From: an uncultured Oscillospiraceae bacterium
GTDB lineage: Bacteria > Bacillota > Clostridia > Oscillospirales > Oscillospiraceae
Direction: 5' to 3'
DNA length: 43,810 bases
NCBI GenBank assembly: GCA_944386975.1
Contig: CALXDC010000019.1
Coordinates: forward strand, 1 to 43,810
A program made the translations under genes and the position numbers. Under the pieces are notes generated by a model. It was not told the DNA's origin. It saw only the letters and a list, made by a program, of their open reading frames with translations, and ran no database searches. Shown in pieces: positions 1 to 8,475 of this stretch. The number at the start of each line of letters is the position of its first letter. Position 1 is the first letter of the stretch.

Positions 1-1077
1 CACCACCGCCAGGGGGACAAGTGGTGCATCTACCCCATGTACGACTTCGCCCACCCCATTGAGGACGCCCTGGAGGGCATCACCCACAGCCTCTGCTCCC
101 TGGAGTTTGAGGCCCACCGGCCCCTCTACGACTGGGTCATCGCCAACTGCGATCTGCCCGCGAAGCCCCGGCAGATCGAGTTTGCCCGCCTCGGCATCGA
201 CCACACGGTGATGAGCAAGCGGAAGCTTCGGGCCCTGGTGGAGGACGGCAAGGTCTCCGGCTGGGACGATCCCCGGATGCCCACCCTCTGCGGCCTGCGC
301 CGCCGGGGCTACACTCCCCGGTCCATCCGGAACTTCTGTGAGCGCATCGGCGTGGCCAAGGCGGCCTCCACGGTGGAGTTCTCCTTCCTGGAGCACTGCC
401 TCCGGGAGGACCTGAACGAGACCGCCCGACGGACCATGGCGGTGCTGCGGCCTGTACGCCTGACCATCACCAACTACCCCGAGGGCCAGACGGAGACCTT
501 CGAGGTGGAGAACAACCCCAACCGTCCCGAGGACGGCAAGCGGACCATCTCCTTCTCCCGGACCCTCTATGTGGAGGCCGACGACTTTCTGGAGGAGCCG
601 GTACCCAAGTACAAGCGCCTCTACCCCGGCGGCCCCGAGTGCCGTCTGAAGGGGGCCTACCTCATCACCTGCACCGGCTGCGCCAAGGATGAGAACGGGA
701 ACGTCACCGAGATCTTCGCCACCTACGACCCCGACAGCCGGGGCGGCGACCCCGCCGACGGGCGGAAGGTGAAGGGGGCCACCATCCACTGGGTGGACGC
801 CGCCACCGCTCTGGACGCGGAGGTCCGGCTCTACGACAACCTCTTTACCGACGAGAGCCCCGACGCCGCCGACAAGAACTTTTTGGACTGCCTCAATCCC
901 GACAGCCTGGAGGTCCTCACCGGCTGCAAGGTGGAGGCGGACATGGCCGGCATCACCGCCCCCGCCAACTTCCAGTTCATGCGCCTGGGGTACTTCTGCC
1001 TGGATAACAAAGACAGCGCCCCCGGCCACCTGGTGTTCAACCGCAGCGTCAGTCTGAAGGACAGCTTCAAGAAGTGA
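1..1077 (+). CDS. glnS: Glutaminyl-tRNA synthetase, C-terminal part (5' end outside the window)
   Basis: Charges tRNA-Gln with glutamine in the cytoplasm. The open frame runs from the first base of the window, so the N-terminal part with the HIGH signature is missing. Visible are the family stretch around MYDFAHPIEDALEGITHS, the VMSKRK motif (the KMSKS equivalent of class I GlnRS/GluRS enzymes) and then the beta-barrel anticodon-binding region up to the stop at 1075-1077. The methionine at 37 is internal and not a start, because the upstream residues (KWCIYP) also fit GlnRS. Many Firmicutes lack GlnRS and use the amidotransferase route, so its presence fits clostridial lineages that carry the direct enzyme. 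A strong terminator follows. Confidence 0.96.
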   Translation, partial: HHRQGDKWCIYPMYDFAHPIEDALEGITHSLCSLEFEAHRPLYDWVIANCDLPAKPRQIEFARLGIDHTVMSKRKLRALVEDGKVSGWDDPRMPTLCGLRRRGYTPRSIRNFCERIGVAKAASTVEFSFLEHCLREDLNETARRTMAVLRPVRLTITNYPEGQTETFEVENNPNRPEDGKRTISFSRTLYVEADDFLEEPVPKYKRLYPGGPECRLKGAYLITCTGCAKDENGNVTEIFATYDPDSRGGDPADGRKVKGATIHWVDAATALDAEVRLYDNLFTDESPDAADKNFLDCLNPDSLEVLTGCKVEADMAGITAPANFQFMRLGYFCLDNKDSAPGHLVFNRSVSLKDSFKK

Positions 1078-1085
1078 GCAAACCT

Positions 1086-1119
1086 AAAAATCGGAAGGCC
1101 GAAAGCCTTCCGATTTTTT
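1086..1119 (+). terminator. Rho-independent terminator after glnS
   Basis: A 14-bp perfect stem (arms 1086-1099 and 1105-1118) with loop CGAAA; the outer A/T pairs supply the T-run of the terminator. It lies 9 bases after the glnS stop codon. Confidence 0.9.
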
Positions 1120-1183
1120 ATGGAATTTTTCCGTGGGATGGCGGAGACTTTGGCGTAGATAGAAGCAGAGGGAGGTGAGAGCC

Positions 1184-1672
1184 GTGGATCTGGAAAAGCT
1201 TCTGGCGGAGTACGCCGGAATGATGGCTTATATCGTGGGCGGCATCCTCCGGGACCCCCAGGAGACGGAGGAGTGCCTGGGGGAGATCCGGCTGAAGCTG
1301 ACGGAGGGACAGGCGGCCTACGACTCCGGACGAGGGACGGAGGCGGCCTGGCTCACTGCGGTGTGCCGTAACGCCGCCCTGGACCGGCTCCGCCGCCGGA
1401 AACGGCGGCGGGAGGAGCCCCTGCCGGAGACCATGGCGGGCGGACCGGGGCCGGAGGAGCTCCTTCTGGAGCGGGAGCGGGCGGAGGCCCTTCGAAAAGC
1501 CCTCCTGACCCTCTCCGACCGGGAACGGCGGCTCTTCTACCGGAAATACTACTACCTCCAGCCTACCGCCCAGCTGGCGGCGGAGCTGGGACTCACGGAG
1601 CGGGCGGTGGAGGGGAAGCTCTACCGCATCCGGAAAAAATTGCAGAAGCAGCTGGGAGGGGAGCGGCCATGA
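1184..1672 (+). CDS. ECF-type RNA polymerase sigma factor
   Basis: Small sigma-70 family protein of about 162 aa. Region 2 is seen in the DPQETEECLGEI segment and the arginine-rich DRLRRRKRR end. Region 4 is an HTH near the C-terminus (LTLSDRERRLF ... LAAELGLTERAVEGKLYRIRKKL). The start is taken as GTG at 1184 because GGAGGTGA at 1171-1178 is placed as its ribosome site; the in-frame GTG at 1175 sits inside that site. The last codons overlap the ATG of the next gene (ATGA at 1669), so the two are probably translationally coupled and the neighbour is the likely partner or anti-sigma. No clear promoter was recognised upstream. Confidence 0.85.
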   Translation: MDLEKLLAEYAGMMAYIVGGILRDPQETEECLGEIRLKLTEGQAAYDSGRGTEAAWLTAVCRNAALDRLRRRKRRREEPLPETMAGGPGPEELLLERERAEALRKALLTLSDRERRLFYRKYYYLQPTAQLAAELGLTERAVEGKLYRIRKKLQKQLGGERP

Positions 1673-3186
1673 CAGAGCGAAAGGATATGCAGGACCTGGA
1701 GGAGCTCCTCCGGGCTGTTCCGCCGGAGGCGGCGGGAGTAGACCCCGGGGCGGTGACTCCCTGGGGCAGCGCCATGAAAAAGATCCTCTGGGGCATGGGC
1801 CTTCTCACCTTCCGGCTGAACCTCTGGTACCTCCCGTACCTGCTGCCCCTGGTGGGCGCGGCCCTCCTCTGCCTGGGGGCCCGGCGGCTTCGGCAGGCCA
1901 ACAGCGGCTTTTGCCGGACCTGGCGGTTATCCTTGGTAAAGCTTTGCTGGCAAGTAATTTTCCTTGTCGTCACTGCCACCCGGCTGGGGACGCTTCTGGG
2001 GGCGGGACCCGCCTTCTGGATGGTCAGCGCAGTGGGCTGCGGCCTGGACTTCCTCCTTCTGCTGGCGCTGCGCCGGGGGATTCGTGGGGCCTTCCTGGAC
2101 CTTGACGGGAAGCCGCCCCGGGACTGGCTGCTGCCGGGTCTCGCCGCCTGGCTGGGGACCCTGGCCCTGGCGGTGTGGGGCACCCTGGAGCCGATGCCCG
2201 CCGGGGGCATGGCGGCGCTCTGGGCCCGAGGCCTGGGGGCGGCGGCCCTCTACGGGCTGCTGCTGTGGCTCCTCCACCGGCAGGGGAAGGCCCTGGAGCG
2301 GCGGGGATACCAGATTGTCCCCGCCCCGGTCCGCTGCCCCGACGGCGCGGTGATCGCCCTGGTCCTCCTGGGGACGGTCCTCCTGACGGTTCCCGCCGCG
2401 GTGTGGGGAGCCAGGACGCCTGCCCCGGCGGGCACGGCGGCGGGGACCACGGACCTGGAGGCGGTCCGGGCCCATCTGGAGGACCTGGGGATGCCGGAGA
2501 CCCTGGCAGTGGACCTCTCCCGGGAGGACCTGGAGCTGTGCGAGGGCGCTGTGGCGGTCCACGAGAGCACCAACCACCTCTTGAACGGCGACCCGGCGGC
2601 CCCCCAGGACCTGGGGGGCGGGACGGTGGACCTCCAGAGCTGGGCGGTGGTGCTGCCGGACCAGTCCATCCGGTTCTTCCTCACCTTCCAGTGGCAGGAG
2701 CTGCCGGTCCTCTCCCTCCAGGAGGGCGTCTCCGCAAGCCCTGACAGCGGAAAAGCCTTTACAGATCTCACCGCCCGCCTCACCTGGACCGAGGACGGGA
2801 CCCGGCTGGCGGCGGACCTGCCGGTCTCCCTGGCAGGAGGTCAGAAGGCGGAGGAGCTGACGGAGGAGCAGCTGTGGTGGTATGAGGAGGAGCTTAAACG
2901 GCTGGGGCGTCTCCAGTACCAGCCCTACGCCCTCTTCTCCCTGCCAAAGGGCGGGGAGGCGGTCCGGGGATATCTGGCCTATAGCCGGGAGGCGAAGGTG
3001 GAGGACTACCCCGGCGGCACCATCTTCGGCGGCTGGTACTATCTTCACCAGTCCGCCCCTCGGTACCCTTATCAGGACGTAGAGGCGTACCTTCGGGGAA
3101 GAAGTGGACAGATCCTCTCCTTCGGCGGCAGTTCTTTCCCTGCCGTCGGCGTCAGCTACGGCACTTACGTCTGGTTCAGACCGTAG
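1669..3186 (+). CDS. Multi-pass membrane protein coupled to an ECF sigma factor (putative anti-sigma/sensor)
   Basis: 505 aa. The cytoplasmic N-terminus (about 35 residues, acidic) is followed by several hydrophobic segments between about residues 38 and 250. A long, soluble, presumably extracytoplasmic C-terminal half (about 255-505) is rich in Trp and Tyr. I recognise no catalytic motif. Its start overlaps the stop of the sigma gene by four bases, the usual arrangement for ECF sigma/anti-sigma pairs, which suggests it holds the sigma factor at the membrane and senses an envelope signal. That role is inferred from position only. Confidence 0.6.
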   Translation: MTERKDMQDLEELLRAVPPEAAGVDPGAVTPWGSAMKKILWGMGLLTFRLNLWYLPYLLPLVGAALLCLGARRLRQANSGFCRTWRLSLVKLCWQVIFLVVTATRLGTLLGAGPAFWMVSAVGCGLDFLLLLALRRGIRGAFLDLDGKPPRDWLLPGLAAWLGTLALAVWGTLEPMPAGGMAALWARGLGAAALYGLLLWLLHRQGKALERRGYQIVPAPVRCPDGAVIALVLLGTVLLTVPAAVWGARTPAPAGTAAGTTDLEAVRAHLEDLGMPETLAVDLSREDLELCEGAVAVHESTNHLLNGDPAAPQDLGGGTVDLQSWAVVLPDQSIRFFLTFQWQELPVLSLQEGVSASPDSGKAFTDLTARLTWTEDGTRLAADLPVSLAGGQKAEELTEEQLWWYEEELKRLGRLQYQPYALFSLPKGGEAVRGYLAYSREAKVEDYPGGTIFGGWYYLHQSAPRYPYQDVEAYLRGRSGQILSFGGSSFPAVGVSYGTYVWFRP

Positions 3187-3198
3187 GCAGAGCAAAAA

Positions 3199-3232
3199 GC
3201 GCCGCCGTGAAACCATGGTTTCGCGGCGGCGT
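3199..3232. terminator. Bidirectional terminator between convergent genes
   Basis: Stem GCCGCCGTGAAACC pairs with GGTTTCGCGGCGGC (one G-T pair), around 3201-3230. The minus-strand copy ends in a clean T-run (complement of AAAAA at 3194-3198), and the plus-strand side has only a weak T tract. It therefore serves the yitT-like gene best and the membrane protein gene partly. Confidence 0.8.
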
Positions 3233-3246
3233 TCTCCTTTATCCGG

Positions 3247-4155
3247 TCACTTGGCGGAGGACAGGTCCTGATTCATTTTGAACACATCCGCCACGTCGTG
3301 GATGGTGATGTAGGCAGCGGGATCGATGGCGTGGACCAGATCCTTCATGCGGCTGATCTGGAAGCGGTTGAGGACGATATACACCATGGTGCGCTGGGAG
3401 TGGGAATAGAACCCCTTGGCCTCCACCATGGTCATGCCCTGTTCAAAAACCTGGGACAGGGCGGTGCAGACCTCCTCCGGCTTCATGGTGACGATGAACA
3501 CCGCCTTGGAACGGTCCAGGCCTTCCACAATGTAGTCCACGGTTTTGAGGGCGGCCATATAGGTGACGATGGAATAGAGGGGCAGGATCCAGCTGTGGAT
3601 CACCACGCCGCAGATGATGTAGAGCACCACATTGTAGGCCATGACGAAGGAGCCCACCGAGAGGCCCAGCCGCTTGGCAAAGATCACCGCCATTACCTCG
3701 ATGCCGTCCATGGCCCCGCCGGCCCGGATGGCAAGGCCGCTGCCCAGGCCGGAGATCAGCCCGCCGAAGAGGGCGCAGAGCAGCAGGTCCGACCCGGCCA
3801 GGGGGGAGGCCATGGTCACGTCCACCGGCAGCACATCGGTGATGAGCCAGGCCCCCAGGGAGTAGATGGCCACGGCGTAGATGGCGTAAACAGTGAATAC
3901 CACCCCCTGGCGCTTGAGGCCGTAGAGAAACAGGGGCACATTGAGGAGAATAAGGAAGATGGACAGGGTCCAGGCCTCAGGGGTGATCTGGGCCAGCAGC
4001 ATGGAGGTGCCGGAGACGCCGCTGTCGTAGAGCTTCACCGGGGAGAGAAAGATGGTGATGCCAAAGGCGTTGATGAGACCCGACGTGGTGAGGAGAAGGA
4101 ACCGGGAGGCTTTCAGTCCCCGCAGCTCCTGAAGAAATTTGGGCATTTGTTTCAT
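3247..4155 (-). CDS. YitT family membrane protein (DUF161/DUF2179)
   Basis: 302 aa. Several membrane segments fill the first 190 residues (TTSGLINAFGITIFLSP, LFGGLISGLGSGLAIR and others). A soluble C-terminal DUF2179-type domain follows (KAVFIVTMKPEEVCTALSQV ... YITIHDVADVF). The length and the two-domain order are typical of the family, whose transported substrate is not established. The start ATG at 4155 has GGAG a few bases upstream. It is a single-gene unit with its own terminator at 3199-3232. Confidence 0.9.
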   Translation of the reverse strand: MKQMPKFLQELRGLKASRFLLLTTSGLINAFGITIFLSPVKLYDSGVSGTSMLLAQITPEAWTLSIFLILLNVPLFLYGLKRQGVVFTVYAIYAVAIYSLGAWLITDVLPVDVTMASPLAGSDLLLCALFGGLISGLGSGLAIRAGGAMDGIEVMAVIFAKRLGLSVGSFVMAYNVVLYIICGVVIHSWILPLYSIVTYMAALKTVDYIVEGLDRSKAVFIVTMKPEEVCTALSQVFEQGMTMVEAKGFYSHSQRTMVYIVLNRFQISRMKDLVHAIDPAAYITIHDVADVFKMNQDLSSAK

Positions 4156-4186
4156 AGACTTGCTCCAATCTTACAAAATTAACACC

Positions 4187-4195
4187 ACTATATCA
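4187..4195 (-). promoter_or_regulatory. Candidate extended -10 promoter for the yitT-like gene
   Basis: On the minus strand TGATATAGT (TGn plus TATAGT) lies about 32 bases before the start codon. No good -35 box is visible, so this is tentative. Confidence 0.4.
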
Positions 4196-4354
4196 CAGAT
4201 TTGGAGAAAAATCCACGGATCCCCGTCAAAAGTGTGAAAAAGATACGAAGTATGAACAAGCGTCTTCTGTACCGGCTGGGGGTGGCGGCGGAGGGAAAAG
4301 GGTGGTATACTCAAAGAAAAACCGCCCAAGGGCGGAGAAGAGGAGGTACGGCGC

Positions 4355-4588
4355 ATGGCGGACGTGATGGAATTTGGAGGCTTTGAGCCGGAGAAGGACC
4401 CGGAGGATATGACCCGGGAGGAGCTGCTGGACGCTCTGGAGGCGGTGCGGCAGCAGATTGCCCAGCTGGATGAGGCGGAGCCGGAGGACATGGACAGCGA
4501 GGAATACGACCAGTGGGGGGACCGCCACGAGACCCTGGAGGACCTGGCGGACGAGCTCACCGAGTGTCTGGAAGAGCTGGAGGGGTGA
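4355..4588 (+). CDS. Small acidic protein of unknown function
   Basis: 77 aa, very rich in Glu and Asp, with heptad-like Leu spacing (REELLDALEAVRQQIAQLDE ... LEDLADELTECLEEL) that predicts two helices forming a hairpin or coiled coil. AGGAGGT ends about 8 bases before the ATG, and TATACT at 4306-4311 could be its -10 box. It precedes the alcohol dehydrogenase gene by four bases and so probably shares its transcript. I do not recognise a family. Its bias resembles its neighbours, so it looks native. Confidence 0.65.
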   Translation: MADVMEFGGFEPEKDPEDMTREELLDALEAVRQQIAQLDEAEPEDMDSEEYDQWGDRHETLEDLADELTECLEELEG

Positions 4589-4592
4589 GACG

Positions 4593-5630
4593 ATGCTGGC
4601 CTATACCTATGTGAAAAAGGGAGACTTTCAGCTGCTGGAGAAGCCGAAGCCGGTGTTGCAAGGAAGCCGGGACGCCATCGTTCGGGTGACCCTCTCCAGC
4701 ATCTGCACCAGCGATCTCCATATCAAGCACGGCTCTGTGCCCCGGGCGGTGCCGGGGATCACCGTGGGCCATGAGATGGTGGGGATCGTGGAGGAGGTGG
4801 GCGACGAGGTCAAAACCGTGGCCCCCGGGGACCGGGTGGCGGTGAACGTGGAGACCTTCTGCGGCAGCTGCTTTTTCTGTGAGCACGGCTGGGTGAACAA
4901 CTGCACCGACCCCGACGGCGGCTGGGCCCTGGGCTGCCGCATCGACGGGGGACAGGCGGAGTACGTCCGGGTGCCCTACGCAGACCAGGGTCTCACAAAA
5001 ATTCCCGACGGGGTGACGGACCGGCAGGCCCTCTTTGTGGGGGATATCCTGGCCACCGGCTGGTGGGCGGCGGACTTGGGGGAGATCGCCCCAGGGGACA
5101 CGGTGCTCATCATCGGCGGCGGACCTACGGGGATCTGCGCCATGGAGTGTGCTCTGCTGAAAAAGCCGGGGCAGGTGATCGTCTGCGAGCAGAACCCCCA
5201 GCGGCGGGAGTTCCTCCGTAGTCACTGGCCCCAGGTGGTGGCCGTGAGCCCGGAGGAGGCGGAGAAGACCGTCCTGGCCCGCAGCCGCCACGGCGGGGCG
5301 GATGCGGTGCTGGAGGCGGGGGGTACCCCGGAGAGCTTCCGCCTGGCCTGGACCTGTGCCCGGCCCAACGGAGTGGTGGTGGTCGTGGCCCTCTACGACG
5401 GCCCCCAGACCCTGCCCCTGCCGGAGATGTACGGGAAGAACCTGACCTTCAAGACCGGCGGGGTGGACGGCTGCCGCTGCGCCGAGATCCTGGAGCACAT
5501 CCGAAAAGGGGAGCTGGACACCACGCCCCTCATCACCCACACCTTTCCCCTCCGGGATATCGCCGCGGCCTATCGCCTCTTTGAAGAGCGGCAAGACGGG
5601 GTGGTGAAGGTGGCCATTACGTCAGCATAA
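4593..5630 (+). CDS. Zinc-dependent alcohol dehydrogenase family protein
   Basis: 345 aa, medium-chain dehydrogenase/reductase. Catalytic-zinc ligands are Cys38 and His60-Glu61 (in GHEMVGIVEEVG). The structural-zinc lobe is C-x2-C-x2-C-x7-C at Cys90, 93, 96 and 104. A Rossmann glycine motif (IIGGGPTGICAME) binds NAD(P). The start ATG at 4593 is chosen because GGAGGGGTGAG sits just upstream and the domain begins there; the frame is open further upstream but that part overlaps the preceding gene. It oxidises or reduces an alcohol or polyol; the substrate cannot be read from sequence. Confidence 0.9.
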   Translation: MLAYTYVKKGDFQLLEKPKPVLQGSRDAIVRVTLSSICTSDLHIKHGSVPRAVPGITVGHEMVGIVEEVGDEVKTVAPGDRVAVNVETFCGSCFFCEHGWVNNCTDPDGGWALGCRIDGGQAEYVRVPYADQGLTKIPDGVTDRQALFVGDILATGWWAADLGEIAPGDTVLIIGGGPTGICAMECALLKKPGQVIVCEQNPQRREFLRSHWPQVVAVSPEEAEKTVLARSRHGGADAVLEAGGTPESFRLAWTCARPNGVVVVVALYDGPQTLPLPEMYGKNLTFKTGGVDGCRCAEILEHIRKGELDTTPLITHTFPLRDIAAAYRLFEERQDGVVKVAITSA

Positions 5631-5640
5631 CGGTATTCGA

Positions 5641-5672
5641 CCGCCGTGGAGCATATCCGCGGCGGCTTTTTA
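5641..5672 (+). terminator. Terminator after the alcohol dehydrogenase gene
   Basis: A 10-bp stem (CCGCCGTGGA with TCCGCGGCGG, one G-T pair) with loop GCATA, followed by CTTTTTAT. Confidence 0.85.
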
Positions 5673-5682
5673 TGCAGGAAAA

Positions 5683-5737
5683 GGTTGACATTGTCTTCCT
5701 GCTGTGGTAGCATGGCAATGGGTAGACAATGTAAACC
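5683..5737 (+). promoter_or_regulatory. Promoter and paired operator for the first BlaI/M56 operon
   Basis: TTGACA at 5685-5690, 17 bp, TAGCAT at 5708-5713. Two 17-base arms in inverted orientation, 5683-5699 and 5721-5737, match at 15 of 17 positions. Each contains the near-palindrome GACAnTGT, the kind of site bound by BlaI/MecI dimers. The first arm covers the -35 box and the second lies downstream of the -10, so binding would block transcription. Confidence 0.7.
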
Positions 5738-5759
5738 TTCTGCGAAAGGGTGGAAGCGG

Positions 5760-6149
5760 ATGAATCAAGAGAGAGTTCGGCTGACAAGCACGGAGTGGGC
5801 GGTGCTGGACTGCCTGTGGGAGCATGCGCCCCAGACCATGACCCAGTTGGCTCAGGCGCTGGCGCAGCGGGAGGGATGGGCCAAAGGGACCACCACCACC
5901 ATGCTGCGGCGGATGACGGAAAAAGGACTGATCCGTTGTGAGGAGGGCGGGAAGGCCCGACGATATACTCCGATGGTGGACCGCCACGAGGCGGTGGTGG
6001 AGGAGACCCGCAGCTTTCTCCGCCGGATTCACCGGGGCAGCGTCAGTATGATGATGAGCGCCGCCGTGGAGCAGGAGACCCTGAGCCGGGAGGAGATCGA
6101 CCAGCTATACGACATTCTGCGGAGAATGGAGGAGAACTGCCGTGATTGA
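5760..6149 (+). CDS. BlaI/MecI/CopY family transcriptional repressor (first copy)
   Basis: 129 aa winged-helix repressor. The N-terminal wHTH is visible in LTSTEWAVLDCLWEHAPQTM and in GWAKGTTTTMLRRMTEKGL, the recognition-helix region of BlaI. The C-terminal half is the dimerisation segment. ATG at 5760 is chosen from alignment with the family start; the frame is open to 5646 but that would run through the promoter. It overlaps the following M56 gene by eight bases. By analogy with BlaI, proteolysis triggered by the partner would release the operators at 5683-5737. Confidence 0.9.
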   Translation: MNQERVRLTSTEWAVLDCLWEHAPQTMTQLAQALAQREGWAKGTTTTMLRRMTEKGLIRCEEGGKARRYTPMVDRHEAVVEETRSFLRRIHRGSVSMMMSAAVEQETLSREEIDQLYDILRRMEENCRD

Positions 6150-8346
6150 GTGGATTGTGACGTCCTCGCTGCTGATCGTGATCGTGCTGCTGCTGCGGCG
6201 GGTGCTGCGGGGGCGGATCAGTATGCGGCTGCAATATGCCCTGTGGGGATTGGTGCTGCTGCGGCTGCTGATTCCCGGTACCGTGACTGCCTCCGGTCTC
6301 AGTGTAATGAACGTGCTGCCCCAGGAGCCCACCGCCATTCTGTCAGGGCCGATCATAGGTTCCGACTCCGCTGGAGATGAGAAAGGCACAGTGGGTGCGG
6401 TGGCTCAGCCGGTGCAGCCGACTGAAAACCAGAACACCCCGTCCATAGACCATTCCCAGACGGAACCCACGGTCCCCCAAAGTCCGGAACGGACCTGGAC
6501 GGCGGGGGAGATTCTGCGGGGCATCTGGCTGGCAGGCGCCGTGGGGACGGCGCTGTGGTTTCTCGGCGGAAATCTTCGCTTCGCCCGGCGGCTGCGGCGG
6601 GGAAGAGTGCCTCTGCCGGGGCAGCGGAATGTCTATACGGCGGCCTTTTTGTCCTCCCCCTGCCTCTACGGCCTCCTTCCGCCCGCCATCTATCTGACGC
6701 CCCAGGCGGCGGAGGACGAGGAGGTACGCCGGTATGTGCTGCGCCATGAAGAAACCCACCGCCGCCATGGCGACCACATCTGGGCGGTGCTGCGAGGGAT
6801 CGTCCTGGCGCTCCACTGGTACAACCCTCTGGTGTGGGCGGCGGCCATCCTGTCCCGCCGGGACGGAGAGCTGGCCTGCGACGAGGCGGTGCTCCAGGGG
6901 GCTGACGACCGCCAGCGGGCGGCCTACGGCCGGGTGCTGATCCGACTGGTGACGGAGAAGCCCCGGCCTGGAGATATCCTCTGTTGTGCCACCACCATGA
7001 GCGCCGGGGCCTCCGCCCTGAAGGAGCGCATCGCCATGATCGCCCGGAAGCCCCGAACCCTCTGGGCAGCGCTGCTGGCGGCAGTGCTGGTGCTGGCCCT
7101 GGCGGCGGGCTGCACCTTCACCGGGGCTGATCCCGGGGAGGAGCAGGACACCGGGTGGACCCTGGACAAGAGCCAGACCACCGACGACTACCTGATCTCC
7201 CTGGTGATCGGGGAGGAGATCGCCCTCACCGGGGACAACAGCTTCACCTTTACGACACCCACGGAGTTGTCCTCCCAGGAGCTATATATCCTGGCCCTGG
7301 CCTGGGGTGGAAGCGAGGGGGCGTTCGACCACTGCTACGATCCCGGGACGGAGCAGTATACCATCCATCAGGAGGATCTGGAGGCGGTGCTGACCCCGCA
7401 TTTCAAGGAGTTTGCCCTGGACCTCACGGAGATCTCCGCCTATGACAGCGCTGCCGGGGCCGTGGTGACCTGGACGGTGACGGGCTTTGGCGGCGGCCGG
7501 TCTATGGCGGTGTCCGAGAAGCAGGTGGAGGGCAATGTGGTGACCTTCACCGCCCAGTTCTACGAGGACGAAGAGAAGACCGGCCAGCCCTACGCCGCCA
7601 AGACCTATACCTTGGAATTTTACGACGGGGGCTACTGGTTCCTCTCGGCGGTGCCGGTGCAGGGGAGCGGCGCCGCGGCAGGGGAGCGGTCCCTGGCCGC
7701 CGTACTGGCGGACTGGAGGGGCGGGGCGGCCGATGAGGAGCTGATCCGGGCGGCCTGGGCCTATCAGGAGCAGTACGGGTCCTATGAGTGGCGGGCACTG
7801 CCGGACTTCCAGCCGGACGGGACCGTGGACTGGGACCAGCTGACCTTCTTTGTGTTCCGGATGTGCGGGGACATCGGTCAGAACGAGGCGGGCTATCTTA
7901 CCATCACCGCCGAGGCCTTTGACGGGGTGGTCCGCCGGTATCTGCCCGACCTGACCTACACCCACCACGGCTCCTCCTTCTTCACCTACGCCGACGGGGT
8001 CTACACCGCCACCGGCTGGGACTACGGCGGCATCGTGTACTACCGTCCGGTGTCGGCGGAGGCCCTGGGGGACGGGACTTACGCTGTGGTGCTGGAGGGC
8101 TTCAACTTCTACGAGATGGACTTTCTTCCCGGGGAGAGCGGCTATAGCCCCACCATGGAGGCGGTGCTAAGCTACGCCGGCGGCTGGCCGGAGGACATGG
8201 AGGACACGCTGCTGGAGATCTTCCTGCGGGAGGACTATGACCAGATCCTGCCTGTTTTTGAGCGGCTGGAGCTGACGGTCCGCCTCAGCGGCGACATGGC
8301 GAGCCCCCTCATGTACCTCAGCTGTCAGCGGGAGCAGATGGCCTGA
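6142..8346 (+). CDS. BlaR1-like M56 family membrane metallopeptidase with large C-terminal domain
   Basis: 734 aa from a GTG start inside the end of the blaI-like gene. The N-terminus carries membrane helices (WIVTSSLLIVIVLLL and others). An M56 peptidase core shows zinc motif HEETH near residue 200 and the downstream ELACDEAVL. Another hydrophobic segment near residues 305-320 ends in LAAGC, resembling a lipobox but internal. The C-terminal 400 residues are extracytoplasmic, with no penicillin-binding sensor domain motifs (no SxxK/KTG layout) that I can see. It probably senses an unknown envelope signal and inactivates the upstream repressor. A strong terminator follows. Confidence 0.85.
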   Translation: MIEWIVTSSLLIVIVLLLRRVLRGRISMRLQYALWGLVLLRLLIPGTVTASGLSVMNVLPQEPTAILSGPIIGSDSAGDEKGTVGAVAQPVQPTENQNTPSIDHSQTEPTVPQSPERTWTAGEILRGIWLAGAVGTALWFLGGNLRFARRLRRGRVPLPGQRNVYTAAFLSSPCLYGLLPPAIYLTPQAAEDEEVRRYVLRHEETHRRHGDHIWAVLRGIVLALHWYNPLVWAAAILSRRDGELACDEAVLQGADDRQRAAYGRVLIRLVTEKPRPGDILCCATTMSAGASALKERIAMIARKPRTLWAALLAAVLVLALAAGCTFTGADPGEEQDTGWTLDKSQTTDDYLISLVIGEEIALTGDNSFTFTTPTELSSQELYILALAWGGSEGAFDHCYDPGTEQYTIHQEDLEAVLTPHFKEFALDLTEISAYDSAAGAVVTWTVTGFGGGRSMAVSEKQVEGNVVTFTAQFYEDEEKTGQPYAAKTYTLEFYDGGYWFLSAVPVQGSGAAAGERSLAAVLADWRGGAADEELIRAAWAYQEQYGSYEWRALPDFQPDGTVDWDQLTFFVFRMCGDIGQNEAGYLTITAEAFDGVVRRYLPDLTYTHHGSSFFTYADGVYTATGWDYGGIVYYRPVSAEALGDGTYAVVLEGFNFYEMDFLPGESGYSPTMEAVLSYAGGWPEDMEDTLLEIFLREDYDQILPVFERLELTVRLSGDMASPLMYLSCQREQMA

Positions 8347-8364
8347 TTCCGGCACAAGAGGGAC

Positions 8365-8399
8365 AAGGGCCCGGCGGCAAAATGCCGCCGGGCCCTTTT
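8365..8399 (+). terminator. Terminator after the first M56 gene
   Basis: A 15-bp perfect stem of AAGGGCCCGGCGGCA and its complement with a 3-base loop, ending in TTTT. Confidence 0.9.
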
Positions 8400-8404
8400 G
8401 CGCC

Positions 8405-8460
8405 TTGACACCTGCTGTCTACTATGTTAGACTACTAACAGAGAGTCTAACACAATAGAC
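8405..8460 (+). promoter_or_regulatory. Promoter with two BlaI-type operators for the second BlaI/M56 operon
   Basis: TTGACA (8405-8410), 17 bp, TAGACT (8428-8433). Two identical-layout palindromes GTCTA-N6-TAGAC lie at 8417-8432 and 8445-8460, centre to centre 28 bp. The first fills the spacer and covers the -10 box. A further palindrome TGTTAG-N4-CTAACA overlaps in between. This architecture fits cooperative binding of BlaI-like dimers. Confidence 0.8.
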
Positions 8461-8475
8461 GAAAAGGAGGAGGAC

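Noticed and set aside
1927-3216. Minus-strand frame opposite the ECF partner gene
   Set aside because: Arg/Pro-rich shadow that runs into the terminator at 3199-3232.
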